Source of the DNA: Duodenibacillus massiliensis
GTDB lineage: Bacteria > Pseudomonadota > Gammaproteobacteria > Burkholderiales > Burkholderiaceae_F
DNA length: 51,114 bases
Assembly (NCBI RefSeq): GCF_900128485.1
Contig: NZ_LT635861.1
Span: 156,741 to 207,854, forward strand
Reading direction: 5' to 3'
Made by a program: the position numbers and the translations under genes. The notes beneath the pieces were generated by a model, which was not told where the DNA came from, searched no databases, and was given only the letters and a program-made list of their open reading frames with translations. Of the stretch, positions 36,101 through 45,238 are shown in pieces; the stretch's first letter is position 1, and each line of letters begins with the position of its first letter.

Positions 36101-36727
36101 ATGGCAAACGCACTCATTGTGGTCGATATTCAGAACGACTTTCTGCCGGGCGGAGCCTTGGCGGTTGCAGAGGGCGACGCGGTTGTGGCACCCGTAAACG
36201 CCCTGATGCCCCTTTTTGACACTGTGGTTTTAACTGCCGACTGGCATCCGGCAGATCACGCGAGTTTTGCTTCTGAGCACCCTGGAAAAGCCCCCTTTGA
36301 AACAATTGAAATGCCTTACGGCACGCAGGTACTGTGGCCGCAGCATTGTGTGGCGGGAAGCGAAGGTGCCGCCTTTGCCGCGGGGCTTAAGACGGCCCTT
36401 GCGGACGCCGTGATCCGCAAGGGCCGCGAAAAAGACTGCGACAGCTATTCAGGGTTTTTGGCTGCCGACCGTAAAACCGTTACGGGCCTTGCGGGCTACT
36501 TACGGGAGCGCTGCGTGACCGACGTTTTTGTCTGCGGGCTTGCCACCGACTTCTGTGTCACGTGGACGGCGCTTGACGCGGCTGCGGCAGGCTTTAAGAC
36601 GGCGCTTATTGAAGACGCTTCGCGCGCGATTGACACAAACGGGAGCCTTACGGCGGCTTACACGGCACTCAGCAAGGCGGGCGTTTTGCGTACGACGGCA
36701 GCCGTTGTGACAAAAGCGCTTTCTTAA
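36101..36727 (+). CDS. pncA: Nicotinamidase PncA
   Basis: PncA deamidates nicotinamide to nicotinate for NAD salvage. In this 208-aa protein the catalytic Asp lies in IVVDIQNDFLPGG, the metal site in DWHPADHASF, the lysine in IRKGREKDCDSYSGF and the nucleophile cysteine in CGLATDFCVTWTALDA. ATG 36101 is preceded by AGGTGGAAAGA; longer frames upstream overlap the previous gene. Confidence 0.94.
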   Translation: MANALIVVDIQNDFLPGGALAVAEGDAVVAPVNALMPLFDTVVLTADWHPADHASFASEHPGKAPFETIEMPYGTQVLWPQHCVAGSEGAAFAAGLKTALADAVIRKGREKDCDSYSGFLAADRKTVTGLAGYLRERCVTDVFVCGLATDFCVTWTALDAAAAGFKTALIEDASRAIDTNGSLTAAYTALSKAGVLRTTAAVVTKALS

Positions 36728-36747
36728 CATGTGCCCGCCCGAAATTT

Positions 36748-36768
36748 CGTGCCTGATTTTTAGGCACG
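36748..36768 (+). terminator. Inverted repeat after pncA
   Basis: CGTGCCT and AGGCACG flank 7 bases, 20 bp past the stop. No T run follows. A TACAAT hexamer at 36785-36790 may be the -10 of dusB. Confidence 0.45.
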
Positions 36769-36832
36769 GCTAAGCACTATCCTTTACAATGAACAATCTT
36801 CTCTGACAGACGCTGACGGTTTTCGTTTTCCC

Positions 36833-37822
36833 ATGCAGATCGGTACTTTTGTTGCTGATGTTCCGGTGGTTCTCGCTCCGATGGCGGGTGTCACCGATGC
36901 GGCGTTTCGCCGTATCTGCCGGGAGATGGGCGCGGGGCTTACGGTGGGGGAAATGGTCGCCAGTGAAGAGCGGCTCAGAGACACCCGCAAAAGCGCCGGG
37001 CGCTGGCGGGTTGATCCCGACGATCCCTTTCCCGTCATTCAGATTCTCGGGGCTGATCCCTCAGAAATGGCTGACGCCGCGCAGTACGCCGAAGCGGCGG
37101 GCGCGAAAGCCGTTGACATCAATTTCGGGTGTCCCGCGCGCATGGTCTGCGGCAAGGCCTGCGGATCGGCCCTTATGCAGTATCCGGAAACAGCAACTGC
37201 CATTGTCCGCGCGGTGGTGCAGGCAGTTGACATTCCCGTGACCGTCAAAATGCGCACCGGCTGGGACGAGGCGCACAAAAACGCTGTGGAGCTGGCTGCG
37301 GCCTTTGAGGCAGAAGGCGCCCGGATGCTCACCGTGCACGGCAGAACCCGCGCGCAGCGCTTCACCGGCACGGCCGAATATGAGACCGTGCGGCGTGTTG
37401 CCCAAAGCGTGCGTATTCCCGTGATCGTCAACGGCGACGCCGACACACCGCAAAAAGTCCTTCATTTACTCAAAACCCTGCCTGTTGCAGGCGTCATGAT
37501 CGGTCGGGCGGCCTTGGGTAACCCCTGGATTTTTGCCCGCACGAAAGCGCTTCTTGCGGGCGGTTCCGACCCCGGCGAGCCCGATGCAAAGGCTGTGGAG
37601 GACGTCCTTTTGCAGCACCTTGCGCTTCACACAGCGGGAGCAGCAGAAGACAACGCCCTTTTTGTTTTAAGGAGCTTCCGCAAGCACATCCCGCAGTACT
37701 TAAAGCGGCTGGCGGGTGGAGCTGAGGCCGCCCGTGCCTTTGTAAGAATCGATGATGCCGCGGAACTGACGCGCGCCGTTAAAAATTGGTTTGAAACAAA
37801 TTTTTCGATATGCAGAGCCTGA
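36833..37822 (+). CDS. dusB: tRNA-dihydrouridine synthase DusB
   Basis: DusB reduces a specific uridine in the tRNA D-loop using FMN and NADPH. The 329-aa protein starts with PVVLAPMAGVTDAAFR, the catalytic cysteine lies in NFGCPARMVCGKACGSAL, and RTGWDE and HGRTRAQRFTGTA follow. It overlaps fis by 13 bp, the conserved dusB-fis arrangement. Confidence 0.95.
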   Translation: MQIGTFVADVPVVLAPMAGVTDAAFRRICREMGAGLTVGEMVASEERLRDTRKSAGRWRVDPDDPFPVIQILGADPSEMADAAQYAEAAGAKAVDINFGCPARMVCGKACGSALMQYPETATAIVRAVVQAVDIPVTVKMRTGWDEAHKNAVELAAAFEAEGARMLTVHGRTRAQRFTGTAEYETVRRVAQSVRIPVIVNGDADTPQKVLHLLKTLPVAGVMIGRAALGNPWIFARTKALLAGGSDPGEPDAKAVEDVLLQHLALHTAGAAEDNALFVLRSFRKHIPQYLKRLAGGAEAARAFVRIDDAAELTRAVKNWFETNFSICRA

Positions 37823-38163
37823 CAAACGAAAAAATCAACGACAATACGGGGCTGACGGCAGAAGAGGCGGAAGCCCGGCGCCTTGCGCAGCTGCGTGCGC
37901 GGCTTAATTCCCGGGAACTCGCCGAGGAATTTGCCCGCATGGTGGTGGCGCGCGTGGAAGCCTACGTTCGGGATTTGGAAGGCAACAAGGGGCTGCCGCT
38001 GCACGAAATGATTGTGACGGCTGCGGAGAGGCCGCTTTTGAAGTGGGCAATGGATAAGTGTGAGGGAAACCAGAAAAAAGCCGCGGTTTTACTCGGCATC
38101 AACCGCAATACGCTGCATAAAAAACTGGTTTTCCACGGATTTTTAAAAGATTCTTCGTTTTAG
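37810..38163 (+). CDS. fis: Fis-family DNA-binding protein
   Basis: Fis bends DNA and controls growth-phase genes. The 117-aa protein ends with the typical Fis HTH (HEMIVTAAERPLLKWAMDKCEGNQKKAAVLLGINRNTLHKKL). The N-terminal 50 residues or so are longer than in E. coli Fis. It starts inside the dusB 3' end and lies 40 bp before purH. Confidence 0.94.
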   Translation: MQSLTNEKINDNTGLTAEEAEARRLAQLRARLNSRELAEEFARMVVARVEAYVRDLEGNKGLPLHEMIVTAAERPLLKWAMDKCEGNQKKAAVLLGINRNTLHKKLVFHGFLKDSSF

Positions 38164-38202
38164 TTTTTTGTCATTTGACGCTTTTTATAAGGAAATGAAA
38201 GC

Positions 38203-39759
38203 ATGACCAAACAGGCACTGATCAGTGTTTCGGATAAGGCCGGTGTCGCCGACTTTGCCCGCGGGCTCGTTGAGCTCGGGTATTCGATTCTCTCCACGGG
38301 CGGAACCGCAAAGCTTTTGCAGAAAGAAGGCATCCCCTGCCGTGAGGTTGCCGACTACACGGGGTTTCCCGAGATGCTTGACGGGCGCGTGAAGACGCTT
38401 GATCCGCACATTCACGCCGGGATTCTTGCACGCCGCTGCGTGCCCGAGCACATGAAGGCTCTCGCAGACCACAACATCGGTACGATTGACATCGTCTGCG
38501 TGAACCTCTATCCCTTTGAGCAGACGATTGCGCGTCCGGACTGCACGTTTGAGCTTGCTGTTGAAAACATCGATATCGGCGGCCCCACGATGATCCGCGC
38601 TGCCGCCAAGAACCACGAATCCGTCACCGTGATCGTTGATCCCACGGATTACGACAAGGTTTTAAACGCCATTAAAACGAAGGGTGAGGTCGACGCCGAC
38701 ATGCGTCTGGCGCTTGCGAAGAAAGTCTTTGCCCATACCGCCCGGTACGATGCCGCAATCACCAACTACCTCACAAGCCTCGATGAAAAGCGCGAAAAGA
38801 CGAAGCAGTTCCCGGACGTCTTCACGCGTCAGTGGGTGAAGGTGCAGGATATGCGCTACGGCGAAAATCCGCATCAGATGGCGGCGTTTTACCGCGAATA
38901 TTTCATTGCTCCGGGGCTTTTGGCCGGTTACAGCCAGCTCCAGGGTAAGGAACTCTCCTACAACAACATCGCCGACAGCGATGCGGCCTGGGAAGCGGTG
39001 CGAAGCTTCACGACGCCCGCGTGCGTGATCATCAAGCACGCTAACCCCTGCGGCGCCGCGATCGGCGTGGATGCTCATGAAGCCTATCTCAAGGCCTTTA
39101 AGACCGACCCCAAGAGTGCGTTCGGCGGCATCATCGCCTTTAACCGTGAAGTGGACGGCGCCACGGCCTCTGAAGTCGTAAAGCAGTTTGCCGAAGTCGT
39201 GATTGCCCCGAGCTTTACCGTTGAAGCCCGCGACACCTTTGCCGTGAAAAAGAACCTCCGGCTTCTCACGGTCGCCCCGGGGACGGCGCACAACGACTAC
39301 GAATTTAAGCGTGTGGGCGGGGGCCTCTTGGTGCAGACCCCGGACAATCAGCTCTGCAGCGAGTCTGACCTCAAGGTTGTGACAAAGAAGCAGCCCACGT
39401 CCGCGCAGATCGCCGACATGATGTTTGCTTGGAATATCGCGCGCTTTGTGAAGTCCAACACCATTGTTTATGCGCATAACGGTATGACGCTCGGTGTGGG
39501 CGCGGGGCAGATGAGCCGCGTGGACTCCGCACGCATTGCGGCCATTAAGGCGCAGGAGTCCGGCCTTTCTCTGGCGGGGAGCGCCGCCGCGAGCGACGCC
39601 TTCTTCCCGTTCCGCGACGGACTCGATGTGATCGTTGATCAGGGCGCAACCTGCGTGATCCAGCCGGGCGGCTCGATCCGTGACGACGAAGTCATTGCCG
39701 CCGCCGATGAGCGCGGCATCGTGATGGTCTTTACCGGTGAACGTCACTTCCGTCACTGA
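38203..39759 (+). CDS. purH: Bifunctional AICAR transformylase / IMP cyclohydrolase PurH
   Basis: PurH performs the last two steps of IMP synthesis. The 518-aa protein has the MGS-like cyclohydrolase domain first ([13 protein letters not shown] to about 200), then the transformylase with YGENPHQ and [15 protein letters not shown]. Its C-terminal [29 protein letters not shown] is complete. Confidence 0.97.
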   Translation: MTKQALISVSDKAGVADFARGLVELGYSILSTGGTAKLLQKEGIPCREVADYTGFPEMLDGRVKTLDPHIHAGILARRCVPEHMKALADHNIGTIDIVCVNLYPFEQTIARPDCTFELAVENIDIGGPTMIRAAAKNHESVTVIVDPTDYDKVLNAIKTKGEVDADMRLALAKKVFAHTARYDAAITNYLTSLDEKREKTKQFPDVFTRQWVKVQDMRYGENPHQMAAFYREYFIAPGLLAGYSQLQGKELSYNNIADSDAAWEAVRSFTTPACVIIKHANPCGAAIGVDAHEAYLKAFKTDPKSAFGGIIAFNREVDGATASEVVKQFAEVVIAPSFTVEARDTFAVKKNLRLLTVAPGTAHNDYEFKRVGGGLLVQTPDNQLCSESDLKVVTKKQPTSAQIADMMFAWNIARFVKSNTIVYAHNGMTLGVGAGQMSRVDSARIAAIKAQESGLSLAGSAAASDAFFPFRDGLDVIVDQGATCVIQPGGSIRDDEVIAAADERGIVMVFTGERHFRH

Positions 39760-39782
39760 TAAGCCCGTTACGCAGGCAACCT

Positions 39783-39820
39783 TGTGCCGGAGCGCGCCTT
39801 TTTTGGCGGGCTTCGGCACA
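39783..39820 (+). terminator. Hairpin between purH and tolB
   Basis: TGTGCCG (39783-39789) pairs with CGGCACA (39814-39820), with an inner CGCC-TTTTTT-GGCG stem-loop. It may terminate purH or act in the tolB leader. Confidence 0.5.
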
Positions 39821-39864
39821 CAAACGTAAGAACGGATTCGTTGTTGTTGCAAAAAAGGACGGAT

Positions 39865-41166
39865 ATGACTTTTCGCTTGGAGCGCCGCAGTCTTCTTTCG
39901 GCAGCCGCATCGGCCGCACTTTTAGGGCCCGCTGCCGCGGTAAATGCCCAGCTGCGCATTGAAATCACGGGCGTCGGCGCCAATCAGATTCCTCTGGCTT
40001 ATGCCCCCATGAACGGGGCGGCGGAAACCGGAATCGATCCGATGCGCGTGGTGGCGGCTGACTTAAGCCGCACGGGCGCCTTCCGGATTATTGTGGGTGA
40101 AGCAGAAGCCACGCTTGAAGAAAGCGTGCGCCCGAACCTGGAGTTCTGGCGGGGTAAGGAAGCCGCCATGCTCGCCACGGGCAGCATCATCCGCCTTGCT
40201 GACGGCACCTGGGACATCCGTTACCGGCTTTTTGACACGGTGCAAAACGCCGAAGTCGACCGCGGGCAGTGGATTACCGACAACCGGCAGCTCAGAATGA
40301 CCGCGCACCGCATTGCCGACCGGATCTACACAAAGCTCACCGGGCTCGGGGCCCTTTTTGCCTCGCGCCTGGCGTACGTGGCTGAGTATAGTAAAAAGAG
40401 TTTTGAACTCATTGTCGCCGACAGCGACGGCGCTAACGCCCTGCCGGCGCTGAAAAGCCGCGAGCCCATCATTTCTCCGGCGTGGAGCCCTGACGGCAAG
40501 CAGCTCGCGTACGTCTCCTTTGAAGCGCAAAAGCCCGTTGTCTACATCCATACGGTTGCCACCGGCCGCAGAAGGGTGCTTGCGAACTTCCGGGGCAACA
40601 ATTCGGCCCCGGCCTTCAGCCCCGACGGCAAGAAGGTGGCGCTTGCGCTTTCCCGCGACGGCTTTACGCAGATTTTCATGATCAACACCGACGGCACCGG
40701 CGTGAGCCGTTTCTCGCACTCCTACGCGATTGACACGGAACCGGTGTTTTCTCCGGACGGCAAGTACATTTACTTTACGAGTGACCGCGGTGGCTCGGCG
40801 CAGATCTACCGCCAGGCCTTGGAGGGCGGCACGCCGGCTGAGCGGGTCACGTTCGGTGCCGATTACGCGGTAAGCCCCGCCTTAAATCCCGACGGGACGG
40901 TGCTTACTTACGTCACCCGTGTGGCGGGCCGGTTCCGCGTGACCGCCATGGATCTGGCAAGCGGCCAGGAAATGATCCTCACCAATAACGCAGCCGATGA
41001 AAGCCCGTGTTTTTCGCCCAACGGTCAGATGATCGTTTACGCCACGGAGCGCGCCAAACGCGGCGTTTTGGCAACGGTGAGCACCGACGGCGCCGTGCAC
41101 GCGTGGCTTACGGGCCCCGCGGGCGACATCCGTGAGCCCACCTGGGGACCTCTGATCGTTGATTAA
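39865..41166 (+). CDS. tolB: Tol-Pal system beta-propeller protein TolB
   Basis: TolB is a periplasmic protein that binds Pal and is part of outer-membrane constriction at division. The 433-aa protein has an N-terminal domain followed by six-bladed propeller repeats with SPAWSPDGKQLAYVS, APAFSPDGKKVALALS and EPVFSPDGKYIYFTS. The signal is unusual: RLERRSLLSAAASAALLGPAAAVNAQ carries a twin arginine and could use the Tat route. ATG 39865 is chosen for this signal. Confidence 0.95.
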   Translation: MTFRLERRSLLSAAASAALLGPAAAVNAQLRIEITGVGANQIPLAYAPMNGAAETGIDPMRVVAADLSRTGAFRIIVGEAEATLEESVRPNLEFWRGKEAAMLATGSIIRLADGTWDIRYRLFDTVQNAEVDRGQWITDNRQLRMTAHRIADRIYTKLTGLGALFASRLAYVAEYSKKSFELIVADSDGANALPALKSREPIISPAWSPDGKQLAYVSFEAQKPVVYIHTVATGRRRVLANFRGNNSAPAFSPDGKKVALALSRDGFTQIFMINTDGTGVSRFSHSYAIDTEPVFSPDGKYIYFTSDRGGSAQIYRQALEGGTPAERVTFGADYAVSPALNPDGTVLTYVTRVAGRFRVTAMDLASGQEMILTNNAADESPCFSPNGQMIVYATERAKRGVLATVSTDGAVHAWLTGPAGDIREPTWGPLIVD

Positions 41167-41242
41167 TAAGAATTTTGTAAAATCAGAAAATTGAGCAGGC
41201 GGCTTAGCCCGCATCAAACCAACCGCAAAAGGACGCATTATC

Positions 41243-41734
41243 GTGAATCGTATCGCTAAGACAATTTCAGCCGCAGCGGCTACCGCGCTTTTACTGCTCA
41301 CCGGCTGCTCCACCGTTGAGCTCGACGAGTCTCTGAAGGAAGGCACGACTCAGGCCGAAGCCAACGCCAAGGCCAATGCAGCCGATGCCGAAAGCACCCG
41401 CGCCACATCCGAGCACTCCGTTTACTTTGCCTTTGACAGCTACAGCGTCGAAGACAAGTACCTCCCCGTGATTGAACGCAATGCCCGGCGTCTTATCGCC
41501 AACCCGAGCCAGAACGTCACGATTGAGGGCAACACCGACAGTCGCGGCAGCCGCGAGTACAACCTCGCGTTGGGCCAGAAGCGCAGTGAGGCGGTCAAAC
41601 AGCGCCTGCAGCTTCTGGGCGTTCCGTCTTCGCGGATTGAAGCCGTGAGTTTCGGCCGCGAAAAGCCCGTGGATCTCGGTGAAAACGAAGAAGCGTGGGC
41701 CAAGAACCGCCGCGCCGACGTGATCTACCGTTAA
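41243..41734 (+). CDS. pal: Peptidoglycan-associated lipoprotein Pal
   Basis: Pal is an outer-membrane lipoprotein that binds peptidoglycan and TolB. The 163-aa protein has lipobox LLTGC (C22) and the OmpA-like domain with YFAFDSYSVEDKY and TIEGNTDSRGSREYNLALGQKRSEAV. GTG at 41243 is the start. It lies 76 bp after tolB. Confidence 0.96.
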   Translation: MNRIAKTISAAAATALLLLTGCSTVELDESLKEGTTQAEANAKANAADAESTRATSEHSVYFAFDSYSVEDKYLPVIERNARRLIANPSQNVTIEGNTDSRGSREYNLALGQKRSEAVKQRLQLLGVPSSRIEAVSFGREKPVDLGENEEAWAKNRRADVIYR

Positions 41735-41747
41735 CCGGACATTTGTC

Positions 41748-42491
41748 ATGCAGATAAAGCAGAAATTTCTCACCGCCGCTTTCCTGGGCGCGGTTTTGGC
41801 CGGCCTCTCAACCCCGTCATTTGCTCTTTTTGGCGACGATGAAGCCCGTAAGGCGATTCTGGAGCTGCGGGAAAAGGCGCAGACCATGCAAAATGCCCAG
41901 ATGCAGCTCGTGCGTGAGATTGAGATGCTCAGAAGCCAGAATGCGGAACTCACCGGGCGCGTTGAAAAGCTCACCAATGACCTCGCGCAGCAGCAAAAGT
42001 CCGTGAGGGACCTTTTCGGCAACCTCGATAAGCGCACCGCCGCCTTTGAGTCGCAGCTGGAAAGCGTCGACGGCAAAAGTATCACGGTAACCCCGGAAGA
42101 GCGCCGCCGTTATGACCTGGCGCTGCAGCTTTTTTCCGACGGCTCTTACGCGCAGAGTCATAAGATTCTTGAAGGCCTCATTGACGACTACCCCAAGACC
42201 GGTTACATGCCCGCCGCCCTTTACTGGCTCGGTAACGCCATGTTTGCGCAGGGACAGTTTACGGATGCCGTTGAAGTACAGAAGCGCCTGATCGCCGCTT
42301 TCCCGCAGGACGCGCGCATTCCTGAGGCGAAACTCTCGCTTGCCGCGGCACTTGTGAACCTCGGCAAGAAAAAGGAAGCCACCGAAACGCTCAAGGGCGT
42401 GCAGAAGGACTATCCGGATACGGAAGCGGCAAAGCTTGCCGGTGAACGCTTAAAGGCGCTCACCGCAAAGCCCAGATCCGGGCGGAAATGA
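41748..42491 (+). CDS. cpoB: Cell division coordinator CpoB (YbgF)
   Basis: CpoB couples outer-membrane constriction with peptidoglycan synthesis. The 247-aa protein has a signal peptide (ending PSFA), a coiled coil (about 32-100) for trimerisation, and TPR repeats in the C-terminal half (DLALQLFSDGSYAQSHKILEGLIDDYP and following). It is 13 bp after pal. Confidence 0.93.
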   Translation: MQIKQKFLTAAFLGAVLAGLSTPSFALFGDDEARKAILELREKAQTMQNAQMQLVREIEMLRSQNAELTGRVEKLTNDLAQQQKSVRDLFGNLDKRTAAFESQLESVDGKSITVTPEERRRYDLALQLFSDGSYAQSHKILEGLIDDYPKTGYMPAALYWLGNAMFAQGQFTDAVEVQKRLIAAFPQDARIPEAKLSLAAALVNLGKKKEATETLKGVQKDYPDTEAAKLAGERLKALTAKPRSGRK

Positions 42492-42527
42492 AATTAGAAG
42501 TGCTATAGGACGGGTTAGTCCGCAGTT

Positions 42528-42615
42528 ATCGCTCAGAGTACAGCAAGCTCCGGGCGATAAAATCCCCTTACTTTTTTGCTGAGCCCCATGTCCGCAGGGA
42601 GTGGGCGCGGGCTCA
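42528..42615 (+). promoter_or_regulatory. Structured leader between cpoB and maeA
   Basis: A stem ATCGC/GCGAT with inner GAG/CTC (42528-42558) is followed 12 bases later by a T run, so it may terminate the tol-pal operon. A second stem TGAGCCC (42580-42586) with GGGCTCA (42609-42615) lies in the likely maeA leader. No known riboswitch was recognised. Confidence 0.4.
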
Positions 42616-42653
42616 GACCTCGGATACTCCCCACTGTTTGAAAAGAACTTTTT

Positions 42654-44303
42654 ATGACGACAAATCAGGGAAATCAGCCCCGCGGTGTTGCCGTTTTGCG
42701 CAACCCGTGGCTTAACCGCGGTTCGGTGTTTACCGAAGAAGAACGTGACCGTCTGGGACTCAGAGGCCTTCTGCCTCCGCGCGTTTCAACCTTTGCCGAT
42801 CAGGTGAGCCGCTTAAAGGAAGTGATCGACAGCGAAGCTGCGCCCATCAACAAGTACCTCACGCTTGAGAGCGTGCACGCAAGCGACGAAGCCCTGTACT
42901 TCCAGCTTGTGATGGAAAACGTTGAAGAGTACATGCCTCTCATTTACACCCCCACGGTCGGTGAAGCGTGCCAGAAGTTCAGCCACATCTTCCGTTATGC
43001 CCGCGGCCTCTACATTTCAAGCGAAGACCGCGGCCGCGTGCGCGAACTCGTCGCCAACGTCCCCAACCATGACGTTGACATCATCGTCGTGACCGACGGC
43101 CAGCGTATTCTGGGCTTGGGAGACCTCGGTGTGAACGGCATGGGGATCCCCGTCGGTAAGCTCGCCCTTTACACGGCCTGCGCGGGCGTCAATCCGCAGC
43201 GTGCGCTTCCGGTGACCCTCGACGTCGGCACCAACAACGAAGAGTTTTTGAAGGATCCGCTTTACATGGGGCTGCGTCAGCACCGTGTTACCGGTCCCGA
43301 ATACATGGCGCTCGTTGAGGAATTCATCACCGCCGTGCGCGAACGCTGGCCCAACGTGCTGATTCAGTTTGAAGACTTCCAGAACACCAACGCCTTTGCG
43401 CTGCTTGATGCCTGGCGCGACCGCGTGACGTGCTTTAACGACGATATTCAGGGTACGGCCGCCGTTGTGGTGACCGGTCTTTACACCGCCGTTCGTGCCT
43501 TAAAGCAGAAGCTTTCCGATCAGCGCATTCTCTTCCTCGGCGCAGGCGCTGCCGCCACCGGTATCGCGCATCTGATCGCCGACGCCATGGCCGAAGACGG
43601 CATTGACCGCAATGAGGCATTAAAGCGTATTGCGCTCTTTGATTCCAAGGGCCTTGTTTCCAGCACGCGCGGCGACAAGCTTGCCCCGAACAAGGTGCCG
43701 TTTGCTCAGGCCTACGAAAACACGACGGACTTTGCCCAGGCTATCCGCCAGCTTAAGCCCACCTGCATCATCGGCGTGAGCGCCCAGGGCGGCGCCTTCA
43801 CCGAAGACGTTGTGAAGGCGATGTGTGAAGTGAACGCTCGGCCCATGATCTTTGCGCTTTCCAACCCCACCTCCAAGGCCGAATGTACCGCCAAGCAGGC
43901 CTACACGTGGTCTGAGGGCAAGTGCCTCTTTGCCTGCGGCTCGCCCTTTGCGCCGGTTGCCGTCGGCAACAAGACCTTCGTGCCGCGTCAGGGCAACAAC
44001 AGCTACGTGTTCCCGGGCATCGGCTTCGGCTGCATCTTTGTGCGCGCAAAGACCATTCCGAACCAGATCTTCCTCACGGCCGCAAAGACCCTTGCAAACC
44101 TCGTGAGCGAAAGCGATCTCGCCAACGGCAGCCTCTATCCGCCGCTCTCGCAGGTGCGTGAGCTCTCGGCACATATTGCCGTGGCGGTGGCTGACTACTG
44201 CTTCAAGAACGGTCTTGCCCAGGTTGAGCGTCCCGCTGACCTTGATAAGGCTGTGCGCGAAGCCATGTGGCAGCCCACGGATCCGAAGTTCGTGTTTGAA
44301 TAA
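42654..44303 (+). CDS. maeA: NAD-dependent malic enzyme
   Basis: The enzyme decarboxylates malate oxidatively to pyruvate. The 549-aa protein has the N-terminal malic domain with LPLIYTPTVGEACQKFSHIFR-type sequence, the catalytic region GLGDLGVNGMGIPVGKLALY, the metal site FEDFQNTNAFALLD...CFNDDIQGTAAV, and the Rossmann loop LGAGAAATGIAHLI. Size and sequence fit the SfcA/MaeA class. It could act on malate taken up by the Dcu carrier. Confidence 0.95.
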   Translation: MTTNQGNQPRGVAVLRNPWLNRGSVFTEEERDRLGLRGLLPPRVSTFADQVSRLKEVIDSEAAPINKYLTLESVHASDEALYFQLVMENVEEYMPLIYTPTVGEACQKFSHIFRYARGLYISSEDRGRVRELVANVPNHDVDIIVVTDGQRILGLGDLGVNGMGIPVGKLALYTACAGVNPQRALPVTLDVGTNNEEFLKDPLYMGLRQHRVTGPEYMALVEEFITAVRERWPNVLIQFEDFQNTNAFALLDAWRDRVTCFNDDIQGTAAVVVTGLYTAVRALKQKLSDQRILFLGAGAAATGIAHLIADAMAEDGIDRNEALKRIALFDSKGLVSSTRGDKLAPNKVPFAQAYENTTDFAQAIRQLKPTCIIGVSAQGGAFTEDVVKAMCEVNARPMIFALSNPTSKAECTAKQAYTWSEGKCLFACGSPFAPVAVGNKTFVPRQGNNSYVFPGIGFGCIFVRAKTIPNQIFLTAAKTLANLVSESDLANGSLYPPLSQVRELSAHIAVAVADYCFKNGLAQVERPADLDKAVREAMWQPTDPKFVFE

Positions 44304-44345
44304 AAACCGGACCGTCCTTGCGCCTGCGGGCGCAGAGACGGAAAG

Positions 44346-44398
44346 CGGCAGAGTACGCCCCTTGCAAAAGAACGGCGGCTCTGCCGTTTTTCTTTTGC
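44346..44398 (+). terminator. Terminator of maeA
   Basis: CGGCAGAG (44346-44353) can pair with CTCTGCCG (44379-44386), followed by TTTTTCTTTT. An alternative longer stem pairs GCAAAAGA with TCTTTTGC (44364-44398). Confidence 0.7.
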
Positions 44399-44424
44399 GG
44401 GAGTTGTTGTGCCTCAGTCAACTG

Positions 44425-44610
44425 CCTGCCGTACGGCACCCGCCGTCCGGGTGTGTTTCTTTTGCGGCAGTTTCAGAGGCGCAAAGCCAGGCCATTGCTG
44501 CTCTTTCCCGGTTGGGACAGTCGATTCCGTCATACCCGTCGGCCGTCACAGAATTTCCCGCAGGAAGCCCGGGGCTTGAGCCCCGGGAGGAATGCGGGCT
44601 TTCGAAATTT
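44425..44610 (+). mobile_element. Right-end remnant of a TnpB-type (IS605-like) element
   Basis: This 186-bp stretch between the maeA terminator and the TnpB fragment has no gene. It holds a multi-branched foldable segment (CTGCC...GGCAG enclosing CACCC/GGGTG, 44425-44470) and a perfect 8-bp hairpin with TTGA loop at 44568-44587. GAAGCCC before and GGGAGGA after the hairpin resemble right ends and omegaRNA 3' ends of TnpB elements. If so, it is the tail of an element lost from here. Not proven. Confidence 0.4.
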
Positions 44611-44676
44611 TTTAATCTTGGCCCAAACGCAGCCAAACCATGCACATAGTTTTCGCTTAAGGCATATTCAGCCGCT

Positions 44677-45238
44677 ATGAAATCGCGCACACGGTCCTTT
44701 GTCATAGAGCTGGGCCTGAAAACCGGAGAGGATCAGGAAAGTGCGCTGGAGACCTACTTCTCCGATGCACGCCAGCTCTTCAATGCTGTTTTTGGAACGG
44801 TAAAGAAACGCGTGCGTGCCATGAAAAGCACTGAAGCATGAAAGCTCACGGCCGCGATGCCCAAGGACAAAGACCGTGACAAGCGGTTTAAGGAAATTCA
44901 GAAGTCCGCCCACCTTTCCGAGTATGCCCTGCATGACGTCGTGAAAGAGCACCGTGCCAAGGGCGGCTTTACAAAGCGCATTGGCATCAACGAAGCGCAG
45001 AAAATTGCCACACGTGTCTGGCAGGGCATTGAGCGCTGGCTGCTTCATCAGGGCGGTCAGCCGCGGTTTAAGAGTGCTAAACGGGGCTTGCACAGCGTTG
45101 AGGGAAAATCAAACAAAACAGGGTTGCGTTGGAAGGCTAAGACGTGGACGCTCGAGGTTAAGGGAAGGACAGCGGGATTGCCTGCCGCTAAAATCCCGAG
45201 TGCTTCATGCGCCTTTCTCAAAAAATCGTTTCTCAACC
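44677..45238 (+). pseudogene. tnpB: TnpB (IS605 OrfB family) N-terminal fragment, disrupted
   Basis: Residues MKSRTRSFVIELGLKTG...LFNAVFGTVKKRVRAMKSTEA are followed by an in-frame TGA at 44839-44841. The same frame continues with MPKDKDRDKRFKEIQKSAHLSEYALHDVV...GQPRFKSAKRGLHSVEGKSNKTGLRWK. This matches the N-terminal half of the IS605 OrfB/TnpB branch that normally reads RESKLYQKAR-AMPRGKER and RGRPRFK...SVEGK. The RuvC catalytic part, the zinc finger and the 3' omegaRNA are missing; similarity stops near 45170 where scpA begins. It is a dead relic. Confidence 0.82.

Noticed and set aside
38662-39852. A 396-codon open frame opposite purH
   Set aside because: It is an antisense shadow of purH with no recognisable domain.
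44158-44649. A 163-codon frame overlapping the maeA 3' end
   Set aside because: It is out of frame with maeA, crosses its terminator and has no recognisable domain.
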